Source: a bacterium
Lineage (GTDB): Bacteria; Vulcanimicrobiota; Xenobia; Xenobiales; JADMJV01
Reading direction: 5' to 3'
Assembly (NCBI GenBank): GCA_018780265.1
Contig: JADMJV010000100.1
Coordinates: 1 to 52,911, forward strand
Length of the DNA stretch: 52,911 bases
The notes under the pieces: generated by a model
What the model was told of the DNA's origin: nothing
What the model saw: only the letters and a program-made list of their open reading frames with translations
Databases searched by the model: none
Part shown: positions 16,001 to 24,604 of the stretch, piece by piece
Numbering within the stretch: the first letter of the stretch is position 1
Layout: every line of letters starts with the position of its first letter
Position numbers and translations under genes: made by a program

Positions 16001-18787
16001 GCCGGTATGGGAGAAGAGGCCGCCAGCGCCACCGTGCACCCCGGACTGGTCAATCTGATCCGCGACTACTCCCAGGACCGCTACGATGAGGGTTACGACC
16101 GCGGCATCCACGACACCGACGCGGCCCTGATCTTAGAAAACCTGCTCAACCTGTACCAGAGCGCCCAGCACCTTAGATTTTCCAGTCGAGTTCGCCACGC
16201 CGCCAGCCTTTTTTGGGCCTATCAACTGGAAGAGGGCGAAAGGCGTACGTATACCAGCCAGGCCACCTCGTTCAAGCTTATGCAGAGCACCTTCGGGCCC
16301 AATACGGCCACGGACCGGTTGGCCCGCGAACTGGCCAAGCGAATCGGGGCCTTCTGCGAAGTGAACGACATTGAGGTCAGTGAACACGACCTTTTGATGG
16401 CCGGCGAGTATCTGGTCGAGGACCTGGGCGACGGCGACGGCAAATTTCTGGTCTCGGGCGGGGCCGTCTCCTTGCGGGACGCCTTTATGCGCTACCTGAC
16501 CGAGACCGGCGTGCTGCCGAAGTTGCAAGCTCAATGGGCCGGCCTGCGCGGCGACCTGCGCCGAAGCTACGAGTTGTCTCTGGCCTGGCTGCAGGCCTTC
16601 GTCGAAGCCAACCCCCAGGGGCAGCCCGAGGAGCACCTGGAGCGCTGGCGCATCGCCGTGGAGGAAGCGGCCAGTCTGCTCCTCACAGAAGGCAAGATGC
16701 AGCGCGAAGCCTCCTCGACCAACACCAAAATCACCATTCAAGGCCTGCTGGGACAGCACGAGCGCATCAAGAACCGCTGCATGGATCTGCGCCTGGAACA
16801 GTTCGTCGGCCGACTAGATCAATTCCGCCAGCATCGCGTGCCGTCTTTCCGCCACTACCAGGAAATTCGCCGCAACATCCTGGCCAAGGAGCGCATTCGC
16901 CTGCGTATGGACGAGATGGCCCCCAAGGTCATGACCGCTTTCGTTCGCAACAAGTTGATCAATGAAATTTACCTGCCTCTGATTGGCGACAATCTGGCCA
17001 AACAGATGGGTTCGTTGGGCGAGAACAAACGCACCGACCAGATGGGCATGCTGCTGCTGGTATCACCGCCTGGTTACGGAAAAACCACGCTCATGGAATA
17101 TGTAGCCAACCGTCTGGGTCAGATTTTTGTCAAGATCAACGGACCGGCGCTGGGCCACGGCGTCGTCTCGCTCGACCCCCACGAGGCCACCAGCGCCACC
17201 GCCAAACAAGAGGTGGAGAAGGTCAACTTTGCGCTGGAGATGAGCAACAACGTGATGCTCTACATCGACGACATCCAGCATACCAACCCCGAGTTTCTGC
17301 AAAAGTTTATCTCTTTGTGCGACGCTCAACGCAAAATTGAAGGCGTCTGGAAAGGACGCACGCGGACCTACGACCTCAAAGGCAAACGCTTTTGCATCTG
17401 TATGGCTGGCAATCCCTATACCGAATCGGGGGCCCGCTTCCAAATTCCCGATATGTTGGCCAACCGCGCGGATACCTACAATCTGGGCGACGTGATGCAG
17501 GGCAAAGAGGCCGTTTTCGAATTAAGCTACCTGGAGAACGCCCTCACCTCCAACCCTACCCTCTCACCGCTCACCAGTCGCGACCCCGAAGATGTCTACA
17601 AATTGATCCGCATGGCCGAAGGTACGCCCATCAACGCCAACGAGTTGTCCCACAACTATTCCAGCGTCGAACTGGATGAGATCCTCTCGGTGATGCGTAA
17701 GTTGTTCAAGGTGCAGAAGGTGCTGCTCTCGGTCAATAAGCAGTATATCGCCTCGGCGGCCACCGATGACGCCTACCGCACCGAACCGCCCTTCAAGTTG
17801 CAAGGCAGCTATCGGAATATGACCAAGATGACCGAAAAAGTGGTGGCCGTCATGAACGAGGAAGAAGTGGAGCGGTTGATCGACGATCACTACACCGGTG
17901 AGGCGCAGACGCTGACGACCGGGGCCGAACAAAATCTGCTCAAACTGGCCGAATTGCGCGGCCGCCAAAGCGAAGCCCAAAAAGAACGCTGGGCCGATAT
18001 CAAGCGAGGCTTTGGGCGACGACAAACCATGGGCGGCGAGGACGACCCCATCCTGCGGGTCAGTTCGGTGTTGGGCAAAGTCTCCGAAAACCTGGACATG
18101 ATCTCGGGATCCATCAACGACGCGGCCACTAAAATGGGAAGCAGCGACTATGGCCCCCTGCTGGAAAAGCTGACGGGCGGTCAGATGATGATCAAGCTCA
18201 GCCCTGACTCCGAGGTTTTTCAGTCGGCTCCGGCAGCCGACCTCTCGCCCTACCTGCAGGCCCTCAATCAGGCCATGGTTCAACTGGGTCGCCATGTGGC
18301 CCAGGCCGTGGAACGGGGAGGCCCAACAGCTCCGGCGGTGGCCGGGGCAGCCTCGGTGCCGGTTCAGGTAGACCTCAGCCCGTTTCTGGCCCGTCTGACC
18401 ACAGTGCTCGAGCGCCTGGCCGGGGCCCCCACACCTACTTCAGCCTCTACCCCCTCGGATTTGGGCCCGGTGCTCAATAAACTGTCTTTGGCTATCGACC
18501 GCATGGCCAGCGCCCCTCGCTCCCTGGAAAGTGGCGGCAGCGGTCAACCGATGGTCGTCTCCGGTGCCAACGTACAACTCGATTCCGAGGCCACCACGGC
18601 GATGGTGGGCTCGCTAGACAACATGATGCACATCGTGCCCAAGCTGCAGCAACTGGGGCAACGCCTGCGTGGCCCCAAAGCCAAGGTCATTCTCATGGAT
18701 GCAGGCCTGGTGCGGGCCTTCGACGCCTTCAAAGAAATTCACACTCTGGCTGATGCTGTCAAAGCCCTGGAAAATCTAGACGTGTAG
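13064..18787 (+). CDS. Giant AAA-type 'DNA repair ATPase'-like protein
   Basis: A 1907-residue protein resembling the large proteins annotated 'DNA repair ATPase', often seen next to SPFH proteins (recalled, not searched). A mixed N-terminal region (about 50-480) is followed by a long coiled coil (about 500-870). An AAA-type ATPase core has Walker A SPPGYGKTT at 1334-1342 and Walker B VMLYIDDIQ at about 1397-1405. The tail (about 1650-1900) is Pro/Ala-rich with three repeats of an L-x-P-x-L-x3-L-type pattern (SPYLQALNQAM, SPFLARLTTVL, GPVLNKLSLAI). The start is GTG at 13064. No nuclease or helicase motif was seen, so a DNA-repair role rests on the family name only. It presumably acts with the upstream SPFH protein. 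Confidence 0.85.
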   Translation: MAEPAAAPPPETGIEQGTYEVLRGRLVEQSRLLRGQIEALNQKRLQIFGSQEMEVVSAEKIRTKNACIPRDIVSLGQDLLFGYEVKLGLKQEVDIDDVMSLYSFEGSEGSYQFRPLSSQVDDEGNHPLTPKFLAEETFKRDFKELFKYYKNIRLLQIRLVESGTKMVAVFQIGATINDIKALRWTIAKDEVKYLDNRGDRDAVQVPPYEFSWEVASRDNYVTGKHPHVSILDEVFVETVGGDLTVKVENNTDDGLGIYSEKVDDARQTLSDAQFHYKKLGNIILLKILPYREQEWRYLIFNTRTQQVHNVKAIGYSCHQLPDDHGLIFPGGYYLQEGTLKNFDGDFAGMNYEATVKSPNGEDVLYVFRHREQCRFALMPYNMIEKEVRSPIHCNGYCLYENGTLVLFRAAADSEPTRVHTMQIWRTPFTSMEFLARQQSKSGSYLENIGNADLVRGISDCLSVARRVEEQTPTVAIYEDMVGALNRITDVYPWLGHAEVGGLLQPLQDIKKTSSLVLEEFEKVVTLKKQANKAFQEASKAFHEKTRRLNPDDWKTVEEFVDALAFLRTSRGQLITLKDMRYAPLDQIKAIEEVAVQKFDFISQRAVEFLLQPEAFVPLQQRIEEQTAQIDELHKAGDAVPMHEELEKIGSGLELLMDVIGGLKIEDATQRTAVLEKIAELMGQLNRARALLLGRKKELGSKESTAEFAVQFQLLTQNATSSINLADSPEKCEQALSRLMLQLEDLEGRFGEYDDFLEQLNQKREDIAKSISAKKQTLLEARQRRVQQLMGSAERILEGLQRRASGITDDVELNAFFASDAMVMKIREVAERLRELSDPVKADELESRLKAARQESGRSLRDRKEIFEEGANIIKFGRHRFSVNSEPVDLTMVPRRVNLGSGETSIMALHITGTDFFEDIDHPELEATREFWEQQLVSETHEVYRSEYLAYCILDDAEVGRKGLTLKLLYDTLLSGPSRVAGMGEEAASATVHPGLVNLIRDYSQDRYDEGYDRGIHDTDAALILENLLNLYQSAQHLRFSSRVRHAASLFWAYQLEEGERRTYTSQATSFKLMQSTFGPNTATDRLARELAKRIGAFCEVNDIEVSEHDLLMAGEYLVEDLGDGDGKFLVSGGAVSLRDAFMRYLTETGVLPKLQAQWAGLRGDLRRSYELSLAWLQAFVEANPQGQPEEHLERWRIAVEEAASLLLTEGKMQREASSTNTKITIQGLLGQHERIKNRCMDLRLEQFVGRLDQFRQHRVPSFRHYQEIRRNILAKERIRLRMDEMAPKVMTAFVRNKLINEIYLPLIGDNLAKQMGSLGENKRTDQMGMLLLVSPPGYGKTTLMEYVANRLGQIFVKINGPALGHGVVSLDPHEATSATAKQEVEKVNFALEMSNNVMLYIDDIQHTNPEFLQKFISLCDAQRKIEGVWKGRTRTYDLKGKRFCICMAGNPYTESGARFQIPDMLANRADTYNLGDVMQGKEAVFELSYLENALTSNPTLSPLTSRDPEDVYKLIRMAEGTPINANELSHNYSSVELDEILSVMRKLFKVQKVLLSVNKQYIASAATDDAYRTEPPFKLQGSYRNMTKMTEKVVAVMNEEEVERLIDDHYTGEAQTLTTGAEQNLLKLAELRGRQSEAQKERWADIKRGFGRRQTMGGEDDPILRVSSVLGKVSENLDMISGSINDAATKMGSSDYGPLLEKLTGGQMMIKLSPDSEVFQSAPAADLSPYLQALNQAMVQLGRHVAQAVERGGPTAPAVAGAASVPVQVDLSPFLARLTTVLERLAGAPTPTSASTPSDLGPVLNKLSLAIDRMASAPRSLESGGSGQPMVVSGANVQLDSEATTAMVGSLDNMMHIVPKLQQLGQRLRGPKAKVILMDAGLVRAFDAFKEIHTLADAVKALENLDV

Positions 18788-18975
18788 CCTTTCTCAACGG
18801 TCAGTCAGCAGGGTCTGCAGGCGGCGACGCGAAAGTTGAAGGGTATCTCACCAGAAAGGTCGGGCCTTTGGTGCCTCCTGATTCGGCTGATTCCAGTCCG
18901 TCCTTCAGTCCAGCGGAAAGTGGGACTGTGCGTCGCAGTTCTCTGCTCGGACAACGCAAAGCGCGTCCTCACGCC

Positions 18976-19647
18976 ATGGATAAACCGCAGGCCTTCGCCC
19001 GCCCGGAGCGCCCCGAGCCCAAGCACTCTGCTGCTCCGACAGTGGCGCCGCCGCCGCCCGCGGAGACGACTCCACCCGCAGAGCCGGTCGCCCCTCCCCC
19101 CCAAAAAACGGCTGCAGCCAGGCGCCCGTCCCCGGCCAGATCCGCCAGGACCCCGAAACCGCTCCCATCGCCACCGGCAGAACCACCTCCGCAGTGGCAG
19201 GCCTTACGGAAACAGGTGGAAGATCTAACAGACGCGCTGCACCGTCAACCCGGTTGGGACGATTTGCGCGCCCTGGAGAATCGACTGTCCGCCTATCTTC
19301 GCCCACCCGCCGTGGACGCGGAGCAGTTTTCCCAGCTTCAGGCCCAGTTAAAGACGCGCCAGGAAGAGTTAGAAGAACTTTCCGGCATTGTCTCGGAATT
19401 CCAAGAACAAAACGAGCAGGCCCAGCAGCGCCTTCAGGAGATGGGCGAGCAACTGCAGGATACGCAGCACGCCCTGGACGATACCCGGCACCGACTGGGC
19501 GCCAGCCAGCAGAGCCTCCACGAAGCCGAGCAGCGCACGCGCCTGGCGGAAGGGTTCCTGCGCGAGGCACTGTTGGGACTGCTCAGTCCGGGTGATGAGT
19601 TTAACGAAGAATTGGTGGAACAGATCCAGCATTTCCTGGCCTTGTGA
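18976..19647 (+). CDS. Proline-rich coiled-coil protein
   Basis: About 223 residues from the ATG at 18976. A Pro/Ala-rich disordered segment (about 20-85) leads to a Glu/Gln-rich coiled coil (about 100-205; QLQAQLKTRQEELEELSGIV, AQQRLQEMGEQLQDTQHA) and a short acidic end. There is no signal peptide or membrane segment, so it is probably a cytoplasmic scaffold. An in-frame GTG at 18868 would add 36 residues, but GC at third codon positions drops there, which favours the ATG. It follows the giant ATPase by about 190 bases and overlaps the next start (GTGA). Function unknown; a partner of the SPFH/ATPase pair is possible. Confidence 0.65.
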   Translation: MDKPQAFARPERPEPKHSAAPTVAPPPPAETTPPAEPVAPPPQKTAAARRPSPARSARTPKPLPSPPAEPPPQWQALRKQVEDLTDALHRQPGWDDLRALENRLSAYLRPPAVDAEQFSQLQAQLKTRQEELEELSGIVSEFQEQNEQAQQRLQEMGEQLQDTQHALDDTRHRLGASQQSLHEAEQRTRLAEGFLREALLGLLSPGDEFNEELVEQIQHFLAL

Positions 19648-20297
19648 GTACCCCCGTTGTCATTTTGGGCTGCTCAGGTAACTGCGTCGACATCCTGGAA
19701 AGCATGCTGGCCTGCAACCTGGCCCAGGGGGTAGAACTCTATCGACCTTTGGGGTTTCTCGACGACGACCCGGCTCGCCGGGGTCAATCGTTGTATGGTT
19801 ATCCGGTGCTTGGACCGATTTCTTGTCTGAGCCAATGGGGGGAAGCCCTGGTGGTCACCGCCATCGGCAGTTCGGCCAGTTTTTCCCGCAAGCCCGCGCT
19901 GCTTGAGGGACTGGGCCTCCCCCGCCAGCGTTTCGCGACCATCATTCACCCCTCAGCGCAGGTATCCGGTTGGGCACAATTGGGCCAGGGCTGCGTCGTT
20001 TTGCAGCAAGCCACCGTTTGCGCCGGAGCCCAAGTTGATGATCACGTAGTCGTGCTGCCCTCCAGCGTAATCAGCCACGACGCCCACATCGCGGACTATA
20101 CGATTCTGGCCGGGGGTGTGATAGTAAGCGGCTTTGTCAAGGTGGAGAAAAACTGCTATCTGGGAGCCGGTAGCACCATCCGCGAGCGCCTCACCATTGG
20201 GGCTGGGACTCTGGTGGGGATGGGTAGCGTGGTGGTCAAATCGGTTGCAGCGGGCGCGGTAGTGATAGGGAATCCCGCCCGGGAAAGAAAGTCTTGA
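19644..20297 (+). CDS. NeuD/PglD-family sugar O/N-acetyltransferase
   Basis: A 217-residue enzyme of the NeuD/PglD group, which acetylates amino- or hydroxyl-sugars for surface glycans using acetyl-CoA. The N-terminal Rossmann-like part (STPVVILGCSGNCVDILE) binds the sugar. A left-handed beta-helix of hexapeptide repeats follows (HPSAQVSGWAQLGQGCVVLQ; GAGSTIRERLTIGAGTLVG), with the conserved His of the SSVISHDAHI segment. The GTG start overlaps the previous stop by 4 bases, so translation is coupled. Its place in an SPFH/coiled-coil operon is odd, because no other sugar-modifying gene is adjacent. Confidence 0.85.
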   Translation: MSTPVVILGCSGNCVDILESMLACNLAQGVELYRPLGFLDDDPARRGQSLYGYPVLGPISCLSQWGEALVVTAIGSSASFSRKPALLEGLGLPRQRFATIIHPSAQVSGWAQLGQGCVVLQQATVCAGAQVDDHVVVLPSSVISHDAHIADYTILAGGVIVSGFVKVEKNCYLGAGSTIRERLTIGAGTLVGMGSVVVKSVAAGAVVIGNPARERKS

Positions 20298-20298
20298 C

Positions 20299-20958
20299 TT
20301 ATTTCATGACTACGTTGCGGGGCGGGGTTAGATGACCGTAATTGCCGGCTTGCACTTTACCGGGACTACGCGAGTCCAGGTAAAGAATGACGAAATAGCC
20401 GGAACTGATGGCGTTGTCGAGGCGGTTGCCATCGGAGAATTTGAGATGGTGGAAGCCGCTGGAGCCGCTGAATCCGTATTTGGCTTCCACGGTAGTCTCC
20501 TCGCCGGGCTGAAGAGTGATCTTGCGCATCTGTTTCTCATCGACCAGATCAAAGGTCTGAGGCGCCCCCGTAGCATTGAAGAGGGTCATTTCCCGCTTGT
20601 GATTCTGGCCGTCGTCCATGCTCCAGGAAACGGGCTTGAAGATCAGTTTGCCGTCTTTCTTGCCAATCAGGTAACATCGAGAGTAGGCCGCTTTGGCTTC
20701 GACACTTGAGTTGCCCGATTCACTGATGACTTTGAAGGCTGTCAGTCTACCCTCTGGGGTGGTGAGGGTGGTCTGGGTGGGATAGTATCCTCGATACTCT
20801 TCGATAGGCCCGCTTGTGGTGTCCCCGTTGGGGAGGACGACTTGATAGTTCATCCGTTCGTCGGTGGTGTTATAAATGTAGACGTCGGCTCCCGCGGGGA
20901 GCAGGGACACGGTTGCGAAAAGCAGTCTGCACAGGGTTCTCTTGAGCATGGGCAGCAA
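20299..20958 (-). CDS. Exported protein of unknown function
   Basis: About 219 residues. A signal peptide (LKRTLCRLLFATVSLLPAGA) is followed by a beta-rich, aromatic domain (DVYIYNTTDERMNYQVVLPN; KYGFSGSSGFHHLKFSDGN). No family recognised. The start is probably TTG at 20958, nine bases after GGAGGG; the internal ATG at 20949 has no ribosome site at usable distance. It is convergent with the acetyltransferase, one base apart. The 250 bases upstream hold no gene on this strand but contain a VapC relic on the other strand. Confidence 0.65.
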   Translation of the reverse strand: MLPMLKRTLCRLLFATVSLLPAGADVYIYNTTDERMNYQVVLPNGDTTSGPIEEYRGYYPTQTTLTTPEGRLTAFKVISESGNSSVEAKAAYSRCYLIGKKDGKLIFKPVSWSMDDGQNHKREMTLFNATGAPQTFDLVDEKQMRKITLQPGEETTVEAKYGFSGSSGFHHLKFSDGNRLDNAISSGYFVILYLDSRSPGKVQAGNYGHLTPPRNVVMK

Positions 20959-20999
20959 TTCGAGCAGCCCTCCGAAGGACCTGCGCAGACCCTCCCTGA

Positions 21000-21191
21000 A
21001 GGTTTGCGAGACCCTTGACTTCAGACCGGGCCCTGGCCATTGTTGATGGTTGGTTGAGTCGGTCGTGCGTGACAATCCTGCAGCCAGGCGCACTGCACTG
21101 GTCGATCCTGCGTGGTCTGCTAGAGCAGGCCGGAACCGCCGGCAACCTGAGCACCTACGTTTCCTCAACCCGCTTGCATCAGTTCGAATAG
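21000..21191 (+). pseudogene. VapC PIN-domain toxin relic with internal deletion
   Basis: In one frame this reads FARPLTSDRALAIVDGWLSR and continues through LQPGALHWSILRGLLEQAG to TAGNLST, the middle of a typical VapC (PIN) ribonuclease. The usual next segment (DAHLAALAIEHGA and the DxDF region) is missing. A neighbouring frame then gives LRFLNPLA, the usual VapC C-terminal end, at about 21150-21175. The N-terminus with the first catalytic Asp is also gone: a stop sits at 20997 and the opposing exported-protein gene starts there. It is therefore a deleted, frameshifted and inactive gene. It is too short to show as a normal ORF. Confidence 0.75.
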
Positions 21192-21210
21192 CCGCTCCGT
21201 CCGGCACACG

Positions 21211-24200
21211 CTAACGCCTGGAGCCCAATCGCTTCAGTCGCCGCAGATTCCACCCGGCCTGGGCGGCCTGCCCTCCGTGCAGATCCTGTTGGACCCGCTC
21301 CCAACAAGTCCGAGCCAACTCGACCTGGTCCAAATCCTCGAGCATGGCGGCAAGACCACTCACACCAGCAAAACTGAGCCAGGGGAGCAACTGGCTGGTC
21401 ATCCGCCCGAGTTCAAGCCCGTCTCCCTCGAAATAGGCGCATTCAGCCCGAGCGCACACCCCTTCCAAGTCGGGCCTGCTCGAATAGTAGTGCCTGACCA
21501 ACTGGCGCTGCCCCTCGTCCAGAGGGGGTAGACGATGCCTCTGAGCCACCACGAATGCCTGACGCAGCGTCAGATCGTGGCCCAGTTCATCATTGATCGA
21601 CCGGGTCAACCGCTGGCGGACACCAGCATAGTTCAAAAGCTGGTGAAAGGCCGGGCGGATTGGCGAAAAATTTAGAGCGGGCCAGGTCCCGCCCAGCAAT
21701 TTGAGCAAACGGGCGGGCCCCAGACGTTGGCCCGGGTCGACACCGCTGAGCAATCGGGCCGCAAACCCGGTTGGGAGACGATTCAGACCGCTCAGCACCA
21801 ACCTGACCACATCCACCCTCGACGGCCCCTCCGTCACAGCCAGCCACAGCCCGGTGTTGCACCCTTCCCTGCTTCCCAAACGCAGCACTTCTTGCTTGCA
21901 GGCTGCCCGAAGCAGGCTTGTGGCGGGAAGCGACCGGCAAATAGCCGCGTCGACCGCTCGCGGGAAAAACCGGGATTCCCGACGGAAGCGCAGCGCACTC
22001 CTCTTGATCAAAGCCAGCAGTTCTTCCTGCTCCATCGACTCCAGGCAAAGCAACCCGACACGCAAAATGCCACTGGCCCTTTCCACTTCTACGTCGCTGG
22101 ACAGATCCAGGCGCGTGGCAATGGGTTGCCCCAGTTCATTCATCAACCAGTCGTTCCATACCGGCTCAACCTCGAGCCCGATACCAGGCCGTTCCGTGGA
22201 GGCCCCGGAGGCCCTGATGGAGGCCCTGGAGGACGCCAAAGTTTGCTGTAGCCCCTCTATCAGCCCAACACTCCCGTGGTCTCGCTTCCACGCCAAATAC
22301 TCCAGATAGGCGTTCCGGTCCCCATGGTGCACCAGCGGAGAATGCCAGGGAGGCAGGAGCCTGGGCCGGTGCCATCCCAAGTCTGGCCAGCAATCCACTC
22401 CAGCGCGCACTCCTTGCCAGGCCGGCAGGCAGCGGTCACACAACCTGTCCAAATTCACTTCACCCTCCAGGTTCACCCGGAGCCGGGGGGCCGCTCGCTG
22501 GCAGACCATGCAGACCGGCTCAAACTGGCCCCCCCGGCGGAGCAGGTAGGCCACCGTCTGGACCCGATCCAGGCGGTCGGAAAGGCAGCCAGGCGTAAGA
22601 GTCACGGTCAAGAAGGGAGACTGGCTGTCGACGCTGGCCGCACCGTCAACCTCGAGAAACAGCCCCAACGCAGCCGCCGCGACCACTGACAGGTGCACAC
22701 CGGCGGGCACGATGAAACGGAACAGCCAGTCCCTGTCCTTGAAAACCAGCAAGCAATCGCAGCCACAAAAAGGACCGGAGATGGCCCATCCGTCCGTCAG
22801 GGAGTGGACCTCTCCCCCCCGGTGCGCGACCCAATTCGGGTCGAGCTGACTGGGAGTCGGGACTCGACGTTGCTTGCCGTGCAATCTGACCGCGCTGCTG
22901 GACACATAGTCATCCAAAGTGGGATCCGGGAGCAAATGACTCAAAACCGTCAAGGCTGGCTGATCCTCCCCAAGGTCTTCCAGCAGGCCCACCAAAATCA
23001 CCAGCGTCTCCTGCGCCACCTCCGAACCGTCCAGGATAGCCTGCACGCAAACGGACAGGTCCCGGCCCCGCCTCTCCAGGTAAGCCAGTTCGGCCCAACA
23101 CAAACGAACTTCCAGTTGCGACTGATCTTCCAGACCCGAGAGCAGGCTGCGAGCATCGTCGAGTCGCCTGACGGTGAGCAATTGTTCGGCTCGAGCGACC
23201 CCGTGGCGGGGCCGGTGAGGGGGATCAAGATGACGTCGCAGCAAGGTCAACTCAGCCGACAGACGGTGGCGCGTGGGCTCCAGGAGTTGGCGTCGAATTG
23301 GGCCGTATTGTGGAATTTCCAGGCAAGCCGGTCGGGCGGGTTGCCAGTCCCAAGACTCCGGCCATTCAAGGCCCAAAATCTGGCGGGCCCGGGCGGGACT
23401 CACCTGAGCCAGCGGACACAGGGTTTCCAGCACACGCACCAACAAACGCGGGGGCAACAGTCCCAGTCCCAGACGCAGGACTTCCAACGGGTCCCGGGCC
23501 TCCCCTCCCCGCGCGGCGACCTCGGTCTGGGCAGCCAGTCGAGCCGGAAAGCTCAAGGCCGACAGCAGAGCCTGCTTACCCAGGGCACGCAGCGCCAGAC
23601 CCGGGTCCGGATATTGCAGCAACCAGGCCTCATCACGTCGGGGGCCCTCGATGGCCAACTGCCGACGCAGTGGCAAGCCCACCCCGTATGGGCACGGACC
23701 CGTACCGTAGCGATGCAAACCCCAAGTCGCCAGGCCGGCCAGATGAATGGCTCTCTCGATCAAGAAATCAACCTCGGAGAGAGTGCACACCTCCAACAGT
23801 GGCAGGCCTACACAAAGCGTTTTTCCGTCGAATTCCACCTGGCACGAGTGGTCGATTTGGGTGGGCAGCAGTGGCCAGCAATTCCCGCTTACCATCGCCA
23901 CCGGCCAGCCCGAGGTTGGACTGGTGGAGCGAATTCTTCGGGCCACCAGGTGGGCCAGGGCCACGACGACCTTGAACTGAGGAGCCACCGGCCGATCCGT
24001 GCGCCGGTCCGGCATCCACAGGGAGGTTTCCAGGTGCTGGCGGCGCTTTTTGTGCAATGGTCCGGTGAGAGGGCAACAGACCAGCAAGTCGTGGAGCCCG
24101 CTCCTCCCCCGATGACCGTCCTGCTCGCGGCGAAGCCAATCGATTTCTCCGAAAAACGGAGCGGGGTGCGGTTGGTCCGCCGGAAGCCTTTGCTCTATCA

Positions 24201-24558
24201 GACCGCGACAGGTCGGACACGTAGCCATGACTCCCCCCTCATACGAGCGAAACCAATAATGGACGGGGAACTCGCCACAGTGGCAGGGAGAGGGTTCGGC
24301 GGCCAGGGCCGCGCCCAGATCGGTCAGGCACCTGACCAGATCTTCCGGCGAGGGAGGATGCAGCCATTTGAGGCGGACACAATGTCCAAAATCGCAAAAC
24401 TCACCCACTCCAGCCAACGAAATGGCCTGCTCCAGTGAACTGCTGAGTCCGCCCGCATAATACAGGTAGACAACCAGACGCCCAAAGGCGGCAACGCATA
24501 CCGGCGTGCCTGAGATATGGCCGCAGGCATATCTCCCTTCAGGGTCAACCCTTCGCAA
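21211..24558 (-). CDS. 1115-residue orphan protein with Cys-pair modules
   Basis: I do not recognise this family. About 1115 residues from a TTG at 24558 that follows a TAAGG site by 9 bases (the frame stays open to 24624). It has no signal peptide or membrane helix. Two zinc-ribbon-like Cys groups are visible: CHCGEF...CPTC at about 92-117, and CMVC...CDRC around the middle-to-late part (about 700-730). A further CGCDC string lies between. Much of the rest is Leu/Arg-rich helical sequence resembling a repeat solenoid (about 300-560 and 880-1100). Neighbours give no hint. The reading frame and GC bias leave little doubt that it is coding. Confidence 0.7.
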   Translation of the reverse strand: MRRVDPEGRYACGHISGTPVCVAAFGRLVVYLYYAGGLSSSLEQAISLAGVGEFCDFGHCVRLKWLHPPSPEDLVRCLTDLGAALAAEPSPCHCGEFPVHYWFRSYEGGVMATCPTCRGLIEQRLPADQPHPAPFFGEIDWLRREQDGHRGRSGLHDLLVCCPLTGPLHKKRRQHLETSLWMPDRRTDRPVAPQFKVVVALAHLVARRIRSTSPTSGWPVAMVSGNCWPLLPTQIDHSCQVEFDGKTLCVGLPLLEVCTLSEVDFLIERAIHLAGLATWGLHRYGTGPCPYGVGLPLRRQLAIEGPRRDEAWLLQYPDPGLALRALGKQALLSALSFPARLAAQTEVAARGGEARDPLEVLRLGLGLLPPRLLVRVLETLCPLAQVSPARARQILGLEWPESWDWQPARPACLEIPQYGPIRRQLLEPTRHRLSAELTLLRRHLDPPHRPRHGVARAEQLLTVRRLDDARSLLSGLEDQSQLEVRLCWAELAYLERRGRDLSVCVQAILDGSEVAQETLVILVGLLEDLGEDQPALTVLSHLLPDPTLDDYVSSSAVRLHGKQRRVPTPSQLDPNWVAHRGGEVHSLTDGWAISGPFCGCDCLLVFKDRDWLFRFIVPAGVHLSVVAAAALGLFLEVDGAASVDSQSPFLTVTLTPGCLSDRLDRVQTVAYLLRRGGQFEPVCMVCQRAAPRLRVNLEGEVNLDRLCDRCLPAWQGVRAGVDCWPDLGWHRPRLLPPWHSPLVHHGDRNAYLEYLAWKRDHGSVGLIEGLQQTLASSRASIRASGASTERPGIGLEVEPVWNDWLMNELGQPIATRLDLSSDVEVERASGILRVGLLCLESMEQEELLALIKRSALRFRRESRFFPRAVDAAICRSLPATSLLRAACKQEVLRLGSREGCNTGLWLAVTEGPSRVDVVRLVLSGLNRLPTGFAARLLSGVDPGQRLGPARLLKLLGGTWPALNFSPIRPAFHQLLNYAGVRQRLTRSINDELGHDLTLRQAFVVAQRHRLPPLDEGQRQLVRHYYSSRPDLEGVCARAECAYFEGDGLELGRMTSQLLPWLSFAGVSGLAAMLEDLDQVELARTCWERVQQDLHGGQAAQAGWNLRRLKRLGSRR

Positions 24559-24604
24559 AGAGAAAGACCTTACCAATACCTCTAAAATACTGGCCGGCCA
24601 CGCG

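Noticed and set aside
18868..18975. N-terminal extension of the coiled-coil protein from a GTG
   Set aside because: Third-position GC falls to about half here, unlike the rest of the gene, and there is no clear ribosome site.
21165..21200. GTTCGAAT resembling a tRNA T-loop
   Set aside because: The five bases on either side do not pair and no acceptor or anticodon arm is nearby; the bases belong to the VapC relic.
22693..24438. 581-residue plus-strand frame
   Set aside because: It lies antisense to the 1115-residue orphan, is rich in Gln/Arg/Pro and lacks structure; the minus-strand frame has the stronger coding look.
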